A stretch of 64,000 nt of DNA from Cololabis saira (lineage: Eukaryota > Chordata > Actinopteri > Beloniformes > Belonidae), in NCBI RefSeq assembly GCF_033807715.1, contig NC_084606.1, positions 34,689,861 to 34,753,860 of the forward strand, in the 5' to 3' direction. A program made the position numbers and the translations under genes. Below the pieces are notes generated by a model. It was not told the DNA's origin and searched no databases. It saw only the letters and a list, made by a program, of their open reading frames with translations. Shown piece by piece: positions 1-11,700 of this stretch (the first letter of the stretch is position 1; each line of letters begins with the position of its first letter).

Positions 1-281
1 CGTAGGATGATAAGGTACCGGCAGTTAGAAATCACGCCTGTTTTTCCCACAGCTGCTGGCGTGATTATCTGCAGTGTTGTTTGCTTATTTTTGTGTGGCG
101 CGCCGACGGTCTCTCATGCAGACCGGCGGTCGTTACGTGTGTATTTTACGGTGACTGTCCTTTCTTCCTTCTCACTAACCCACACGGGCACGTTAGTACT
201 TAGACCACTAGGCCTCCAACACTCCCAGTAACCTGGGTGGAGAATCCTTCCCCGTAGTTAAACAGCGCGTGACCCAGTTAC
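1..281. other. Unassigned flank
   Basis: No recognised gene. A 74-codon open frame at 7-231 has no family I know and no supporting splice or codon evidence; it is probably chance. Confidence 0.4.
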
Positions 282-519
282 CACGTGATTTGGTCAGCCA
301 TCTATTACTTTGTCTCAGCCCATCACGTGTAGACAGATCTACGTGACGTTATCTCACCATTTTGTTTTGTCCACGTGTTGTAAAGGGGTCCGCCATTTTG
401 TTAGGCTCACGTGGCGCTGTTTCGCCATTTTACTTTTGGTTTAAGTAACGTTGTCCGCCATTTTCCCTTTGGTTCACGTGACGTGGCATGGTCCGCCATC
501 TTGGCTATATGTCCACGTG
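282..519. promoter_or_regulatory. Cluster of CACGTG and CCGCCATTTT motifs
   Basis: Six CACGTG palindromes (282, 324, 372, 408, 475, 514) alternate with five CGCCAT or CACCAT motifs (355, 391, 423, 455, 493). CACGTG is the E-box bound by USF/MYC-type bHLH factors, and CCGCCATTTTG is the reverse of the YY1 consensus. Several CACGTG sites run into TGACGT, a CRE half-site. It may be a CpG-rich promoter, a decayed tandem array, or a transposon end; no gene start is seen next to it. Confidence 0.4.
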
Positions 520-536
520 ACGTGATGTTGTTCTGA

Positions 537-537
<1 letters not shown>

Positions 538-616
<79 letters not shown>
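538..616. repeat. (CA)n microsatellite
   Basis: About 39 uninterrupted CA units. The Cys/Val repeat frames read from it on the minus strand are artefacts. Confidence 0.97.
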
Positions 617-619
<3 letters not shown>

Positions 620-639
620 TGACACACACACATTCCAGG

Positions 640-1690
640 AGTCCGCATTGATACCCACACACACGCGGATGATTGGAAGCTTTGTGTTTATGTTTAGTTA
701 GTTGTTGTTTCTGTGTAGTTTGGCCATCAGAATGTATCCGCAGTGTTGTTTTACCATCTTCTTGACACTTGTGTAAATACATTCTGATTAATTTGAATGA
801 GAGAAATTATTTGTGTGTATTTTATACATATTTGTCACAACTGCTGGTTGCAAAGGTCTGTGCTCGGACTCCTTACTTCACTATTATTCTGTAGAATAAC
901 TTTGACTAGACTAGACTAGACTAACCTTGGGACTGATTTTTGCTGTTTAGTTATCATTTTCCTGATTACATCAGGTGGTGCCCCATCTTGATTAATTCAT
1001 TTTGATCATTCAATTTGATAAATAATCTACTTTATTAATTATTAATGATTGTCCTTCGACGATCATTAATAACTCTTCGATAACTGAACCAGCACCCCCT
1101 TTGTGGCACAACATGAAGAATGTCGGAGAGAGAGATTTGGAAAGCAGACCAGGCTTCCTTGGTGAACAGCTCCGCAGGGGGTCGTGGTGAGGAGCAGCTT
1201 TTTTCCGTCCTCTCCTTGTCTCCGTGTTGACGAGCATGTAGCATTTGTTGCTCACAGAGAGCTCTGTGGAAGAGCTTGGAAGCTTTGAAGAAAAGAGGAC
1301 AAGGTTCGGGAAGCCACTGCTATTTAACAACCAGGGAGCGCTCTTATCGTCAGCAAGGGGGCCCGCTGTAAATCGGGGTCACTGACCAATGCATTGTCCA
1401 CGCGTCACTTTCATCCTGCCCCCTTTTATTGCCCTGAAGGGCAATGAACTCCGAAGCCCAGCAGGCTTTGCAGTTATTCCTTAATTTCCTTTGTTTTAAG
1501 ACCAGGCGGTCAACATTAAGAAAATGTGGTCTTAAAATCGAGGCTGGCCTCAAAGTTGAAACTGATGCCTCCCATGTTCACATAGGACTGTGGCCCAACA
1601 CAACTTTGTCTCTGTTATGCACCCCATATTTTTTTGTTCAAGTAGCAATGGGTCTGGTTATGGGTTAACCAAGAAACACCTGTTGGCTGA
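640..1690. other. Gene-free stretch, origin unknown
   Basis: Mostly AT-rich sequence with a short (AGACT)4 run near 905-922. Short open frames on both strands show no recognisable domain. Nothing here can be assigned with confidence. Confidence 0.4.
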
Positions 1691-1699
1691 GTGTACCCA

Positions 1700-2690
1700 C
1701 ATCCAGAAACTTGATATCGCAACTAGAGACTGATGAAATGCAACAACCATGCTACTGCAAGGTGGTGCCAGACAGAGGGGTTATGTCATCATCCCCACCC
1801 TCCGAATATAGGTACCAAGCCCCATTAATATGCCCAAATAACCCAAAGACAAGGGCAGCAAAACAACTAAATCAAAAAACGACACACAGCATTATCCATT
1901 AAGAAGGTACACATCTGGAGTTGAAGCTAGAAGAATCAAGTGGATGTTTTCCACTGAACCATCCAAGATCTAAACTCATTGGCAGTGCAATAACATCTAC
2001 CATAATCAATTTACCCAAGACTGAGACTGAGAAATACTGGAAAGATATAGGGGAGAAGGAAGCAAAACATAACACCAATGCCCCATGGCTTGTGGATTGA
2101 TCCACGAGCTGACTACAGTAATCTCCCAGGACAAGTCCCAGTCATCACCACAATGGCAGACATACGAGAAAAGGTCTCAGGTATGGAGCTTTGGACAGCA
2201 CCAGGCCTGGGCCCCAGAAAGGGCCAATCCCATTCAACTACCGACTAATTACCTGCCTCTGCACAACATGGAAGCTCCTGTAAGGCATCATAGCAGCCAC
2301 GATACATGTAGATAAGGCAAGGCAAGACAAGTTTATTTGTATAGCACATTTCAGCACCAAGGCAATTCCAGGTAGGCACATGGCTCTTTCTATGAGTGTG
2401 GCTCAGAAGGGAATAGGCAGGGACACCAGAGGAGCCAAGCACCAACTACTGGGTAACCAGGTACTTGCCAAGGACTGCAAGATGAGGCAAACCTATCTGT
2501 GCACTGCTGGGATTGACAGCAAGAAAGCCTATAACTCAATACTGCGGTTGTGGATACTGGAATGCTTAGAACTGTACAAAATCAACAGGACACTGAGAGC
2601 TTACATCAAGAACTCGATGGGACTATGGAAGACTGGTTCTCCAGGAACTGAAAAAAGGATCGCAATTACCTGAGGGGTCAGGAATGTTCA
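1700..2690 (+). mobile_element. Decayed LINE reverse transcriptase, R4/Dong-like
   Basis: Broken frames read PPSEYRYQAPLICPNNPKTR near 1800, a TAPGLGP block near 2200, and AGIDSKKAYNSILRLWILEC near 2506-2565. The last resembles the first catalytic block of the reverse transcriptase (K-A-Y-D-S) of R4/Dong-type elements common in fish. Stops and frameshifts are frequent, and a short repeat (GGCAAGGCAAGACAAG...) interrupts it at about 2311-2375. A dead fragment; the clade is uncertain. Confidence 0.5.
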
Positions 2691-2799
2691 TACTGGGTCA
2701 TAGTCTGGCCTGATAGTAGGCTGACTTTGTTATTGCCTTAACGTGTTTTTCCAAATTAAGGTCTAACCAAGTCCATCACTCAGACCTTAATTTGGATCA

Positions 2800-3060
2800 C
2801 CCAGATTTTTGGCCTGGCTAATAACAGGCAAGAGGCAGGGGTACATCCTGGACAGGATGCCAGTCTGTCGCAGGGCCACATATTCAGACAGACAACCAGG
2901 CATAGTCACACTCACAGAATCATCAATTATCCTAATATGCACTCTCATTTTTGGACTGTGGGAGGAAGCCACGCAAGCATGGGGATAACATGAAACTCCA
3001 CACAGAGAAAGACTCCCACCGGGGCCCAGCAGTCAACCCAGGAACCTTCTTGCTATGAAG
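2800..3060 (-). mobile_element. tRNA-derived SINE-like element at array edge
   Basis: Read on the minus strand it has the fish-typical order: CACAGCAAGAAGGTTCCTGGG-like head, CTGTGTGGAGTTTCATGTT, CTTCCTCCCACAGTCCAAAA, then CTGTCCAGGATGTACCCCTG. Its head is shared with the short SINE remnants at each unit boundary, so the array probably began by recombination inside this element. Confidence 0.65.
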
Positions 3061-3066
3061 CCTCGC

Positions 3067-4000
3067 TCTGGAACCACATCTGACATTAAAGACAAGTTCA
3101 TAATCTGTAACATATCTGATTCTAAAATCTTTTAGACTTTTTTGAAAATACTTGATGGCAGGATGTCTAAACAGTAAGAGGAGGAGTTCAGTTGACGTAA
3201 GATGTCATCCAGGTCTTTGCCGTTGATAGGATGGAACTGTATCATGGGGTTTGAACTGGTTTTCAGTGGACACAGTACATATCCTGAATCTGCTGCTGAC
3301 GTACCAACTGCTTGTCTAATATTTTTTTATTTTGGAATACAATGCTATTCCAACCTCAGACTACCTTCAGGTGTCAGCTTCCTGGCAACGATGAACCAAT
3401 CAGAGAACAGGACGTGGTACGACGCTTACCTCCGCTGCTTTTTATTTGTGGATTTGTGGAAGACGAATGATTAAAAATGTGAGTGTATTTTTCTGTGTTA
3501 GTTACAACTGAACGATATTCTGAGTTATTGTGAATGAGTTGAATAAAGTTCGACTTTCCTTTTCGCCCTATAACCCAGTGCCCTTTAAGTATGAAAATAG
3601 ACTCGTTCATTGATGTTGTCTCATTGATAAAGACAAGGGTAGCTGACCTAAGAAGCTAGATCATAACAAAATCTGGATGGCTTAAGCTAAGGTGACCCCT
3701 TACCAACGCTGAGAGAATGAGTACCTTCTGAAAGTCTGATAGAAGACAGAACTGTGTCTTACTAACAATACCTACATATTTCAAAATCCCACCCACCCCT
3801 TGGCCGCCTTGACCACAATATTATTTTGTTACTTATAAAATACAGGTCACAATTGACAACGGGGAAACCCATTACACTATGTATTAGAGTATGAAATAAG
3901 GAGTCCGCCTAATCTTTAAGGGGCTGTTTTGAACTGACTGGGATTGGGATTGACTGGGATTTGTTTTTTCAACAAGAGTGGCAATGATTTTAACATGTTA
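3067..4000 (+). other. Unit leader, no gene (unit 1)
   Basis: Conserved in units 1-3 (16701-17320 and 34191-35150). It holds a frame with MNQSENRTWYD...FVDLWKTND that is short and variable between units, an AATAAA motif, and a fragment GCGCCTTATAACC...TATGAAAATAGAC that resembles the end of a dispersed fish DNA element. I see no supported gene. Confidence 0.5.
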
Positions 4001-4019
4001 ACATACCTACTTACTGCAT

Positions 4020-5161
4020 CTTCCCCAACAAAACAACACAATGGGTTAACAAGGATATGAAAATCCACCTGGTCAAGAAGAAGAATGCATTTCTGGAAGG
4101 AGATAAGCTCAGGGGGAGGGAACTGGAGAAGGAGTTTAGGAGGAAGGTGAAGCTGGCTAAGATTGAATACAACAACAAGTTGGAGCAGAAGTTGATTTCT
4201 GGGAATGCGAGGGAAACATGGCAAGGCTTGAATATCATGATGGGCAGAACACCCAAGCCTGCAGGGGCTGCCTACTCAGACCCAACTCTTGCATAGAAAT
4301 TGAACGTCTTCTTCACCCATTTCAATGGGGGCAGCACAACACCCACCTGGGCGCCCCCAAGCCCCAGTTCCTACCTCCAACCCCTCTTTATCGATGAGCA
4401 ACTGGTGACCTCCAGATTCCGCAGAGTCAACCCACATTAGACATCTGGCCCTGCAGGCTTAGAGGCAGGGTGCTGAAAGAATGCTCCACTCAACTAAGTG
4501 GCGTCCTCACCAGGCTGTTCCAACACCCCCTGTACTCTGGCTAGTGGAGGGAGTCCATTTTCATTCCAATCCTCAAAAAGGCACCTGCTAAGGACCTAAA
4601 GGACTACAGACCAGTGGCACTAACATCTGTGCTGTGCAAATGTATAGAAAGGGTGGTATGCAACCTCCTATCAGGGATGGTGTCAGACAAACTATACCCA
4701 TTCCAGTTTGCTTACAGAGCAAGGCGTGGTGTGGAGGATGCAAGCCTCACACTTTTAAGCACTGTCACCAAGAACCTGGACTCAACACATCCACACACCG
4801 GGATTACATTCATGGACTTTCCCTCCGCTTTTAACACTGTGAGCATTGATAAACTTTTACATCACCTTTCTGATCTTCAGGTTCACCCAATACTGAAAAT
4901 GTGGACTAAAAGCTTTCTGCTGGACAGACCACAACAGGTGTATTTCAATTGGGTTTAATCAACAAAGCGGATTTTAAACACTGGACTCCCTCAAGGTTGC
5001 ATTTGATCCCCAACCCTCTTCTCTATGTACACCAATAATATCATTTGTAACAGTGAAGCTCTCTTTGGAGCTCAACATCACAAAAATGAAGGACCCTTGC
5101 TAAGGTTGCAGAAAAGGCATCGCAGCTGTTTCAGCCACGTAGCGTCCAGGGTTCAGCCAGT
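4020..5161 (+). mobile_element. CR1/Rex1-like LINE fragment, unit 1
   Basis: Linker and reverse transcriptase sequence in broken frames. The longest part is 4614-4958 (ALTSVLCKCIERVVCNLLSG, then YPFQFAYRARRGVEDA and FMDFPSAFNTV), followed by LNTGLPQGC after a stop. DFPSAFNT corresponds to the D-F-S-S-A-F-N-T catalytic block, with Ser replaced by Pro. The 3' part is cut by an insertion at 5162-6220 and then lost near 6380. Clade assignment is from memory of fish elements. Confidence 0.6.
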
Positions 5162-6220
5162 GGGTAAATCCACAAAGAACAGATTGCGCCCGCAAATAGC
5201 GCTGTGAATTGCGCCGCATTTGCGCCCACAATTTGCCCCGCTTTAAGGTCCTATTCACAAAAGATTTTGCTCTAATGATATGCCGGCGCAAACATGCCCA
5301 TAAAGTTTTGCAGCTGAGTGTAATTTTCCCTTGTCTGAGTAAGTGAGCGGAGCTGTTTCCAGTATTCTCCATATTTCAGCACACAGATTGGTCCATAATG
5401 AAAACTGCAGAAAACACAACAGCCTCAACTTTCACGTATTTGTACTTCTCTAGTATTTCGCATGTATGACATAAGCTAATGAAATGTCAAATGTTAAGAG
5501 GCTGTGCGCATTTACGCACAATGCACAGCACCGGTAACTTCATTAACACCGGATCGGAATCAGATCAGGATCTGACGCTAATTCATGTTCTGTGTTTTGC
5601 TACACACACCTACAGGTCAGCTGTTAAACACACACATTCTAGATTTATATGTTTATATGGTGGAATTGTTTGTAATAAAGCAGCCCCTTACTGTATGAAT
5701 GAATCCTGAGCTCCGTCCTGTTATTTTTATTTTTAAATCCGAGAAAAGTCCACAACCCCACTTTATCTGACTGTCTACAGTCATGTCTGACTGTAGATTT
5801 CACCCTTAATATCATTCAGTATCACACAGGCTTGAATGACATTGAAGAGAGAGAGAAACAGAGACAGAGGGGGAGTGAGAAGTGAGTTTGCGCACAGTTA
5901 ATACACGCTTCGAAAATACGGTATTTGCTCCACTATTTTTGCGTGTGGCAAATAGCGCTGGCCTTTGTGAATTAGACGGTTTTTGCAATGAGGCTTATTT
6001 GCATAGAAAGGGGGCAATTTTGCGCCGAATGTATGAATATGACCTAATTTACATGCATGCAAATGGCACAGGCGCACCATGACACTATTTGCTTGGCAGC
6101 GCAGTTTGTGGCGCAATTCCCCCTTTGCGGGTGCTTTGTGAATTAGACGCTCTCTTTTTGTCTCATTTGCACCGGTTTAGCGGCCGCAAAAGCCGCGCAA
6201 TCCTTTTGTGGATTTGGCCC
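5162..6220. mobile_element. DNA element with inverted ends, unit 1 only
   Basis: Left end GGGTAAATCCACAAAG...GATTGCGC and right end GCGCAATCCTTTTGTGGATTTGGCCC are imperfect inverted repeats, and the GCGC-rich arms echo each other further in. It splits LINE sequence that is continuous in units 2 and 3 (CAGCCAGTGG...TAAGTATTCAGG), with about ten target bases missing. No transposase frame, so non-autonomous. Confidence 0.7.
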
Positions 6221-6400
6221 TAAGTATTCAGGTACTTGGGCACAGAAATAGACACTTCCCTGTTCTTCTCACAAATCTCAGCCAGAACATATTAAAAAAG
6301 CACAACAATGTCTCCACCTGCTCAGAAAACTTTCCAGGTCAGCAAGGATGTGTTAAACTTGGTTTAGCGCTCCCTCATTAAATCACTTCTTTCTTTTCTT

Positions 6401-6421
6401 CCCCCCCCCCCCCCCCCCCCC
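6401..6421. repeat. Poly-C run marking a deletion in unit 1
   Basis: Twenty-one Cs stand where units 2 and 3 have about 530 bases, including the 3' tail of the upstream LINE. Confidence 0.85.
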
Positions 6422-6429
6422 TTCTCTTC

Positions 6430-6905
6430 ATAGGTATCATAATGAAACTGGAGACACCAGAGGCCAACTCAAAGCCAAGCCCATCGTTCTTCATAGGCCT
6501 GAACCCTCTCAGCCAAGAGTGGCTACAGATACCAGTTCAGAAGTGGAGCAATGATCGGCCACTCCCTCTCAATGGATAACATCAAGCCATAAACCAACCC
6601 GAGACACTGACTCACTGATCAGTTCACTAGGATAAACACAGCCATGAAAAGAGTAAGGCATATTCAGAAGAGTCAGGTGAATGGGAAGAAGAAAGTCTCC
6701 ACCATCAACACATGTGCACTACCAGTAATCAGGTTTCCTGCTGGTACAGTATTGTAAAATGGCCACAGGAAGAGTTGGGAGCCACTGATATCAAGACAAG
6801 GAAGCTTTTCACGATGAACAGAGGATTTCATCCCACATCCAACACCACGACACTCTTCACTCTCTATATACTCTACAGTATATGTAGATTGAGACTCTAC
6901 ATAGA
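6430..6905 (+). mobile_element. R4/Dong-like LINE fragment, unit 1
   Basis: Broken frames read FFIGLNPLSQEWLQIPVQKW and, further on, VNGKKKVSTINT, ALPVIRFPAG and ATDIKTRKLFTM, the reverse transcriptase and C-terminal blocks of an R4/Dong-type LINE. Stops intervene. Homologues are at 20105-20575 and 36846-37560. Confidence 0.55.
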
Positions 6906-7230
6906 CCACGATTCATTTTCTGTGTGCGTGTGTGTCGGTGTGTGTGTCTACGCCTTTAGTTTTAATTTGCTACCTGTTTCTTTGTATTACATTTTATCTC
7001 CATGTCTTCCCAGCTAGCGTACTCTGCACTTTGTCAAATGTTGTTTTATTGTCTCTTTAGCTACTGCCATTATTCAAAGATTCATATCAATTTATACTAT
7101 TTAAAAAAAGGTCCTTTGCATTTTCATACAATGCAATAATGAACATTTTTTGATCTCTTTTTATTTTCACCATTAATAAATATCTCCATTTGCAGCACTG
7201 AAACACTACAATGTAACTTTGTATCCACCC

Positions 7231-7250
7231 TCCTTCCTTCCTTCCTTCCT
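7231..7250. repeat. Short (TTCC)5, unit 1
   Basis: Five TTCC units about 55 bases upstream of the TATA-like box; it is greatly expanded in unit 2. Confidence 0.9.
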
Positions 7251-7290
7251 GGCATCCTGGGATCATTTATTCTTATCATTTGATAAGAAT

Positions 7291-7380
7291 GCTGAATCAG
7301 CAGGCTTTATAACGAGGAGGCGTGATTGTTACAAAAGCAGCAAGAAACTCAGCGGAGTCAGACACAACCTGAAGTGAAAG
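7291..7380 (+). promoter_or_regulatory. Core promoter and non-coding exon 1, copy 1
   Basis: A block conserved in all four units contains TTTATAA at 7306-7312, then GAGGAGGCGTGATTGTTACA, and ends with a donor AAAG|GTCAGT at 7380/7381. A start site about 25-30 bases after the TATA-like box would give a roughly 45-nt non-coding exon 1 spliced to exon 2 at 8772. Inferred from conservation and signals only. A second possible donor, AAG|GTAAAT, lies near 7441. Confidence 0.5.
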
Positions 7381-8793
7381 GTCAGTTTCTTTATTTTTAA
7401 TATTTTCTTTGCAAAGGTGGGGCAGTGATTTTTGTTTTAAGGTAAATCTTCTTCTGAACTTTTATCTTCCTTCTACCTTCGATCTATGTTTATTTAGAAT
7501 TTGGGATAAAAATCCATTATCGGTGGGTAATCAACTTAGTACTGAAAAGGAATATGGGAGTTACCAGCGATTATGGAGAAATATAATACCTCTAAAATAG
7601 TACATTGAACAAATTAGGCTTTCGATCTTTTTAAACCAAGTAAAATATTTGAACCTCATAACAACATTTCTCCAATTATTTACAGTAAAGGTGTTTCAAA
7701 ATGACAGTGAGTAGTTAACCCAGTCTTCATTAAGAATTCGTTAAGTTTTAGTTTATATTTCAAGTATCACATGCTTTCTAACACATGCATTGTTAAATTC
7801 ATCATAAAAAGTTTTACTTGTACACGAAATGGTGTTAAGATAAAACAAAAATACTTTATAGTCCTGTAGTGCCCAACATATGTGAGGAAATACTTATAGT
7901 TCCTGTATAGTCTATTCCAGTCATATCAGGACTTCTCAACTGGGCTTTTATTTCTTGTGTGGTCTGCTTGGGGTTTTTTTTTTCAAATAGTTCAATAGTT
8001 CTACATCCTTGAAAGATCAAACAAAGGCAATGAAAGTTTCTATGAGAAGTAACACAATGAATAAAGGCACCTTATGTTGCAATACCAGGTCTCACACAAG
8101 TGCAATATGAAAACTTTTTCCAAAAGGTTCTCTTCTCTAAGTTGGAACATCCAATTTTTGTTGCAGAATGAGGAAGTAAAAACATTGAAGTTCATTGGAT
8201 AGCGACTTGAGACTGACATTAACATTTTAAGTCTGGCACAAAACAACTGGTTTGGTCTCCATAGATTTTATGCATTAATGCAAAATTAGGAACAATTAGG
8301 GATGTGCTCTCTTTTTTTAATCCTATTTTTTAAAGCTTCATTTCAGTATATTGTCTTAATGTTTAACAGCCATCACTTTATCTACTTAGCATTAGGAATT
8401 TTTTGTGAAATTGACAACTAAGCTGTAAATTAAGAGTTAAGAGAGCATCATCATTCTTATTTTTAAGAAAATATTGCTTTCTGTGCTCTTAATTGCATTT
8501 ACCGTGTCTCTAGGCGCTTTGTGTTAATCACGAAGGGTTTTGAGAGGAGTGAAACAGTGACCCGGGTGTTGCAGGCAGCAGACCATGCTGGTCGCCACTT
8601 CAGCTGCTTGGGCTGTACTGGGCTCTTCCTGTTGTTCTCCCTGTTGTTCTCCCTCCCTTCTCAACACAGATGACTTATCATAGTCTCAGTTTGCTGACTT
8701 GAATTGTTGAGCAATAATAGCAGCTTCTTTTCATGCTATTCTTTCATTCAATTCTTTATATTTCCTTGTAGGTTGAATTATTTTATACCAACC

Positions 8794-11700
8794 ATGATAA
8801 CCCGTAGCGATATTGAGGAAACACTTGAGTTGTCTTGGCTCCCAGCAGCACTTGTACAAGGTGAAATAATGTCAGGGACACAAGTAATCCTCTCATAGAT
8901 TTGTTATAAAATATCCATTAAATTTGAATTTGAGTTTTTTGTTTTCTTACAGTCATTTCAAAGAGTATTTGTTGCATCCTGCCCATTGCTCACATTGCAA
9001 TCGGTGAGTAACAGAAACCTTGAATAATCATACAGGTGTTTTACTGAAATTGTCAGCAGGTTTCCTGCAGCTGTGAACCTGTAAATGTTTGAGTAGCATC
9101 CTTCCCCTCTCTGTCCACCAGGGGCAGTATACCTGCACGACTGTCCCCGGGAGCCCTACATCCCCATCTATCTGATTGTGTTCGGGGTCTTTGGCGTCTT
9201 GCTGTCAGTGCTCCCCTGTCTCCCCTGCACAGAGCTGCCCAGAGATGGGCCCGCCACCTCTATGAGCAATCTCGGCTTCGCCTTGAACTTTCTGATGTCC
9301 ATCTTCCTCTTATGCTGGTTTATTGCTGGTGGGTCTTGATGACAATAAATATGACAAAAATAACCCATTCCTTTTTGCTTTAATCAGTGAGGATTCATCT
9401 GTTAAAATTGTGCAGTTGTGGTCAGACGCCAGACTACTGCTATGAATATTGAAGAATGTATCTGTTGGCATTAAAGAGTGTTCCCTGACACTGAGGCTAC
9501 ATCCACTGTAGTGCACCTAAATTATATAATCATCACTGGTAGATTCTTGTTCTTCGTGTCTGGCCGTCCTCAATACCATGTCCTTCCAATGGGTGGCGCA
9601 GGCGAGTGCAGCGACGTTGGGTTCGGCCAGGTCATCTCCAGTGCATTGTGGGGCAGATATGCATCTCATGATGTGGTCCATTGTTTGTGGTTCCCCACAC
9701 GCATGCATCAGAGCATGTTAATTTCCTTTTTATCATGGATGCTTTGCAGCGTCCTTTGCCGACCCGCAAACGGTTTAGGGTTTTCCAGATAGCCCATGGT
9801 TGGTCATGGCCAGTTGCAAGACATTCATCTGGGATGATGCCTCTCTCTGTCTATTGGGTTGTCTGGCTGCCCAGGCTGTTCCACTGGTTTTGCCACTCTG
9901 TGGTCCTGGCGACAGGTGGTCCCCAGTTCTGGAGAGGTATCCAGGAAGCTGCTTCTGGACGTGAGCCGTTTCTGGGGGGCGAGGTGTTCGTGCAGTGAGT
10001 GCCGGTTGTCGTGGGCCTGCTTGCTGCGCTCTGCTTTGGCGGTGACTGCTCTGCGGATGTCAGGGGGTGAGATGCCTGAGAGGGTGTAGAGTCAGTGTGT
10101 GGGGGTTGTTTTGATGCACCCAGTCACTATCCTGCAGGTGTCGTTGAGGACAGGGTCCAGTTTGCGTGCGTGACTTGATTTATACCATGCTGGGCTGGCA
10201 TATTGGGCGGTTGAAAAGTATAGGGCTAGTGCTGTGGTACGCAGCGTGCTTGGGTGGGCTCCCCACTTTGAGTCTCCCCCAACCCCAACAGAAGACACCC
10301 AACAGCTGGGTGGGCCCCCGGAGCCCACCCAGCTTTCTCTCTCCAGACAGTCAGGACTCGCAACTTATGGAATTCACCGACAGAACGAAAAGCCTTGTGA
10401 ATATTGGATTACAACTAACACCATGCCAAAATCCCTTATTTAACTCCCCACATCGCCCAACCCCTCCCAAACCACCGCCTCGGAAACAGATAACCAAAAG
10501 TCACCGCTCCCCCTCACCTCCTCTGAACTACCGTATCAGTGATGTCTGATATGGGCCGGGTCCAGGCTGTGATGTCAATATTAACTTTGTTCTGTCCCAG
10601 GAAAAGTCTGGGCCCCATGGAGTTAAATCAGCTTTCTCTATCCCTGTGATGATAGGTAACAGAAAACGTATCAAACTGGTGAGAAATGAAAAAAGTTCAA
10701 TTAAATCTGCCAATCTGTTGAGTATAGCATGTCATCCTCAAAACTCACCAGTGTCGCCTGTTAAGAATTTACATGTACATTTAGCCCTTTTAAATATCAG
10801 GTCACTGGTTGGGAAATCTCTATTAATCAATGATTTTATTAACGAGCGCAACCTTGATTTTATGTTTTTAACTGAAACTTGGTTAAGTCAGGATAATACT
10901 CTAGCAGTTCTTATTGAGTCAACACCCCAGAATTTTAGTTCCTTTAGTGAAGCAAGAACACACAGGAGAGGAGGCGGAGTTGCCACTCTGTTCAAGGACA
11001 GCTTCCAATGTAAGAAAATGTCTTATGGTCAATTTGATTCCTTTGAATATGTTGCCATTCAGTTAAAATCCCCCTGTCGAGCAATCTTAATGACCATCTA
11101 CAGACCCCCCAAATATGATGCAAGGTTTTTTGATGAGTCTGCCCAACTGCTGTCAATTATGTGCATGGATTTTGATTGTGTTGTTATAGTGGGTGATTTT
11201 AACATTCATGTTGATATTCCCAAAGATGGGTGTGCTAAGGAACTTTTAAATATTCTGGATAATTTTGGGCTTTCCCAGCATGTCACAGATTCAACACATA
11301 ACCGAGGACATGTTTTAGATTTAATTATTTCCAAAGGTCTTAATATCTCAGAGGTTGTGGTGAACGATGTTGCTCTGTCTGATCACTACTGTGTTTTGTT
11401 CAAAATGACCACCGTTGCCAATCCTATGAAAGGTGAAGCATACCATTAAACAAGGAAGCCAGGGAGCGGTATATGGAGAAAATAATGATTATAAACGGTT
11501 TAGATCCATATGAAATCCTTACTAAAGAGTGGAGCTCCTCGTCCGAGCTCGACTCTTTATTAAGGACTTACTGCCGCAGTTCTGCACAACCCACGTCTTA
11601 GACGACCTTGTTTAGGAGTGTTTAGCAGCTGCTTTGGTAAATGTTTGACTCGCCATGTGTTTCAATAAATTAGTATAATAGTACAACATACAGTACATGT

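Noticed and set aside
407..782. Cys-Val repeat proteins on the minus strand
   Set aside because: Translation of the CA microsatellite; the same applies to 17310-17585 and the Ser-Leu frames at 54158-54444.
3202..3474. Small frame containing MNQSENRTWYD and FVDLWKTND, also near 16942-17130
   Set aside because: Short, with length and start differing between units and disrupted in unit 3 (CCAATCAGA lost). More likely repeat-derived than coding.
4614..4958. An open frame of about 114 codons repeated in three units (also 18839-19183 and 35580-35876), which could be taken for a conserved host gene
   Set aside because: It is reverse transcriptase sequence (FAYRARRGVEDA, FMDFPSAFNT). It is conserved only because the whole unit was duplicated, and the next catalytic block lies beyond a stop.
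9497..10089. Plus-strand open frames of about 100 codons recurring at 9478-9998, 26530-27159 and 40551-41246
   Set aside because: Antisense of the minus-strand LINE's 3' part; they appear in three units because the LINE was duplicated.
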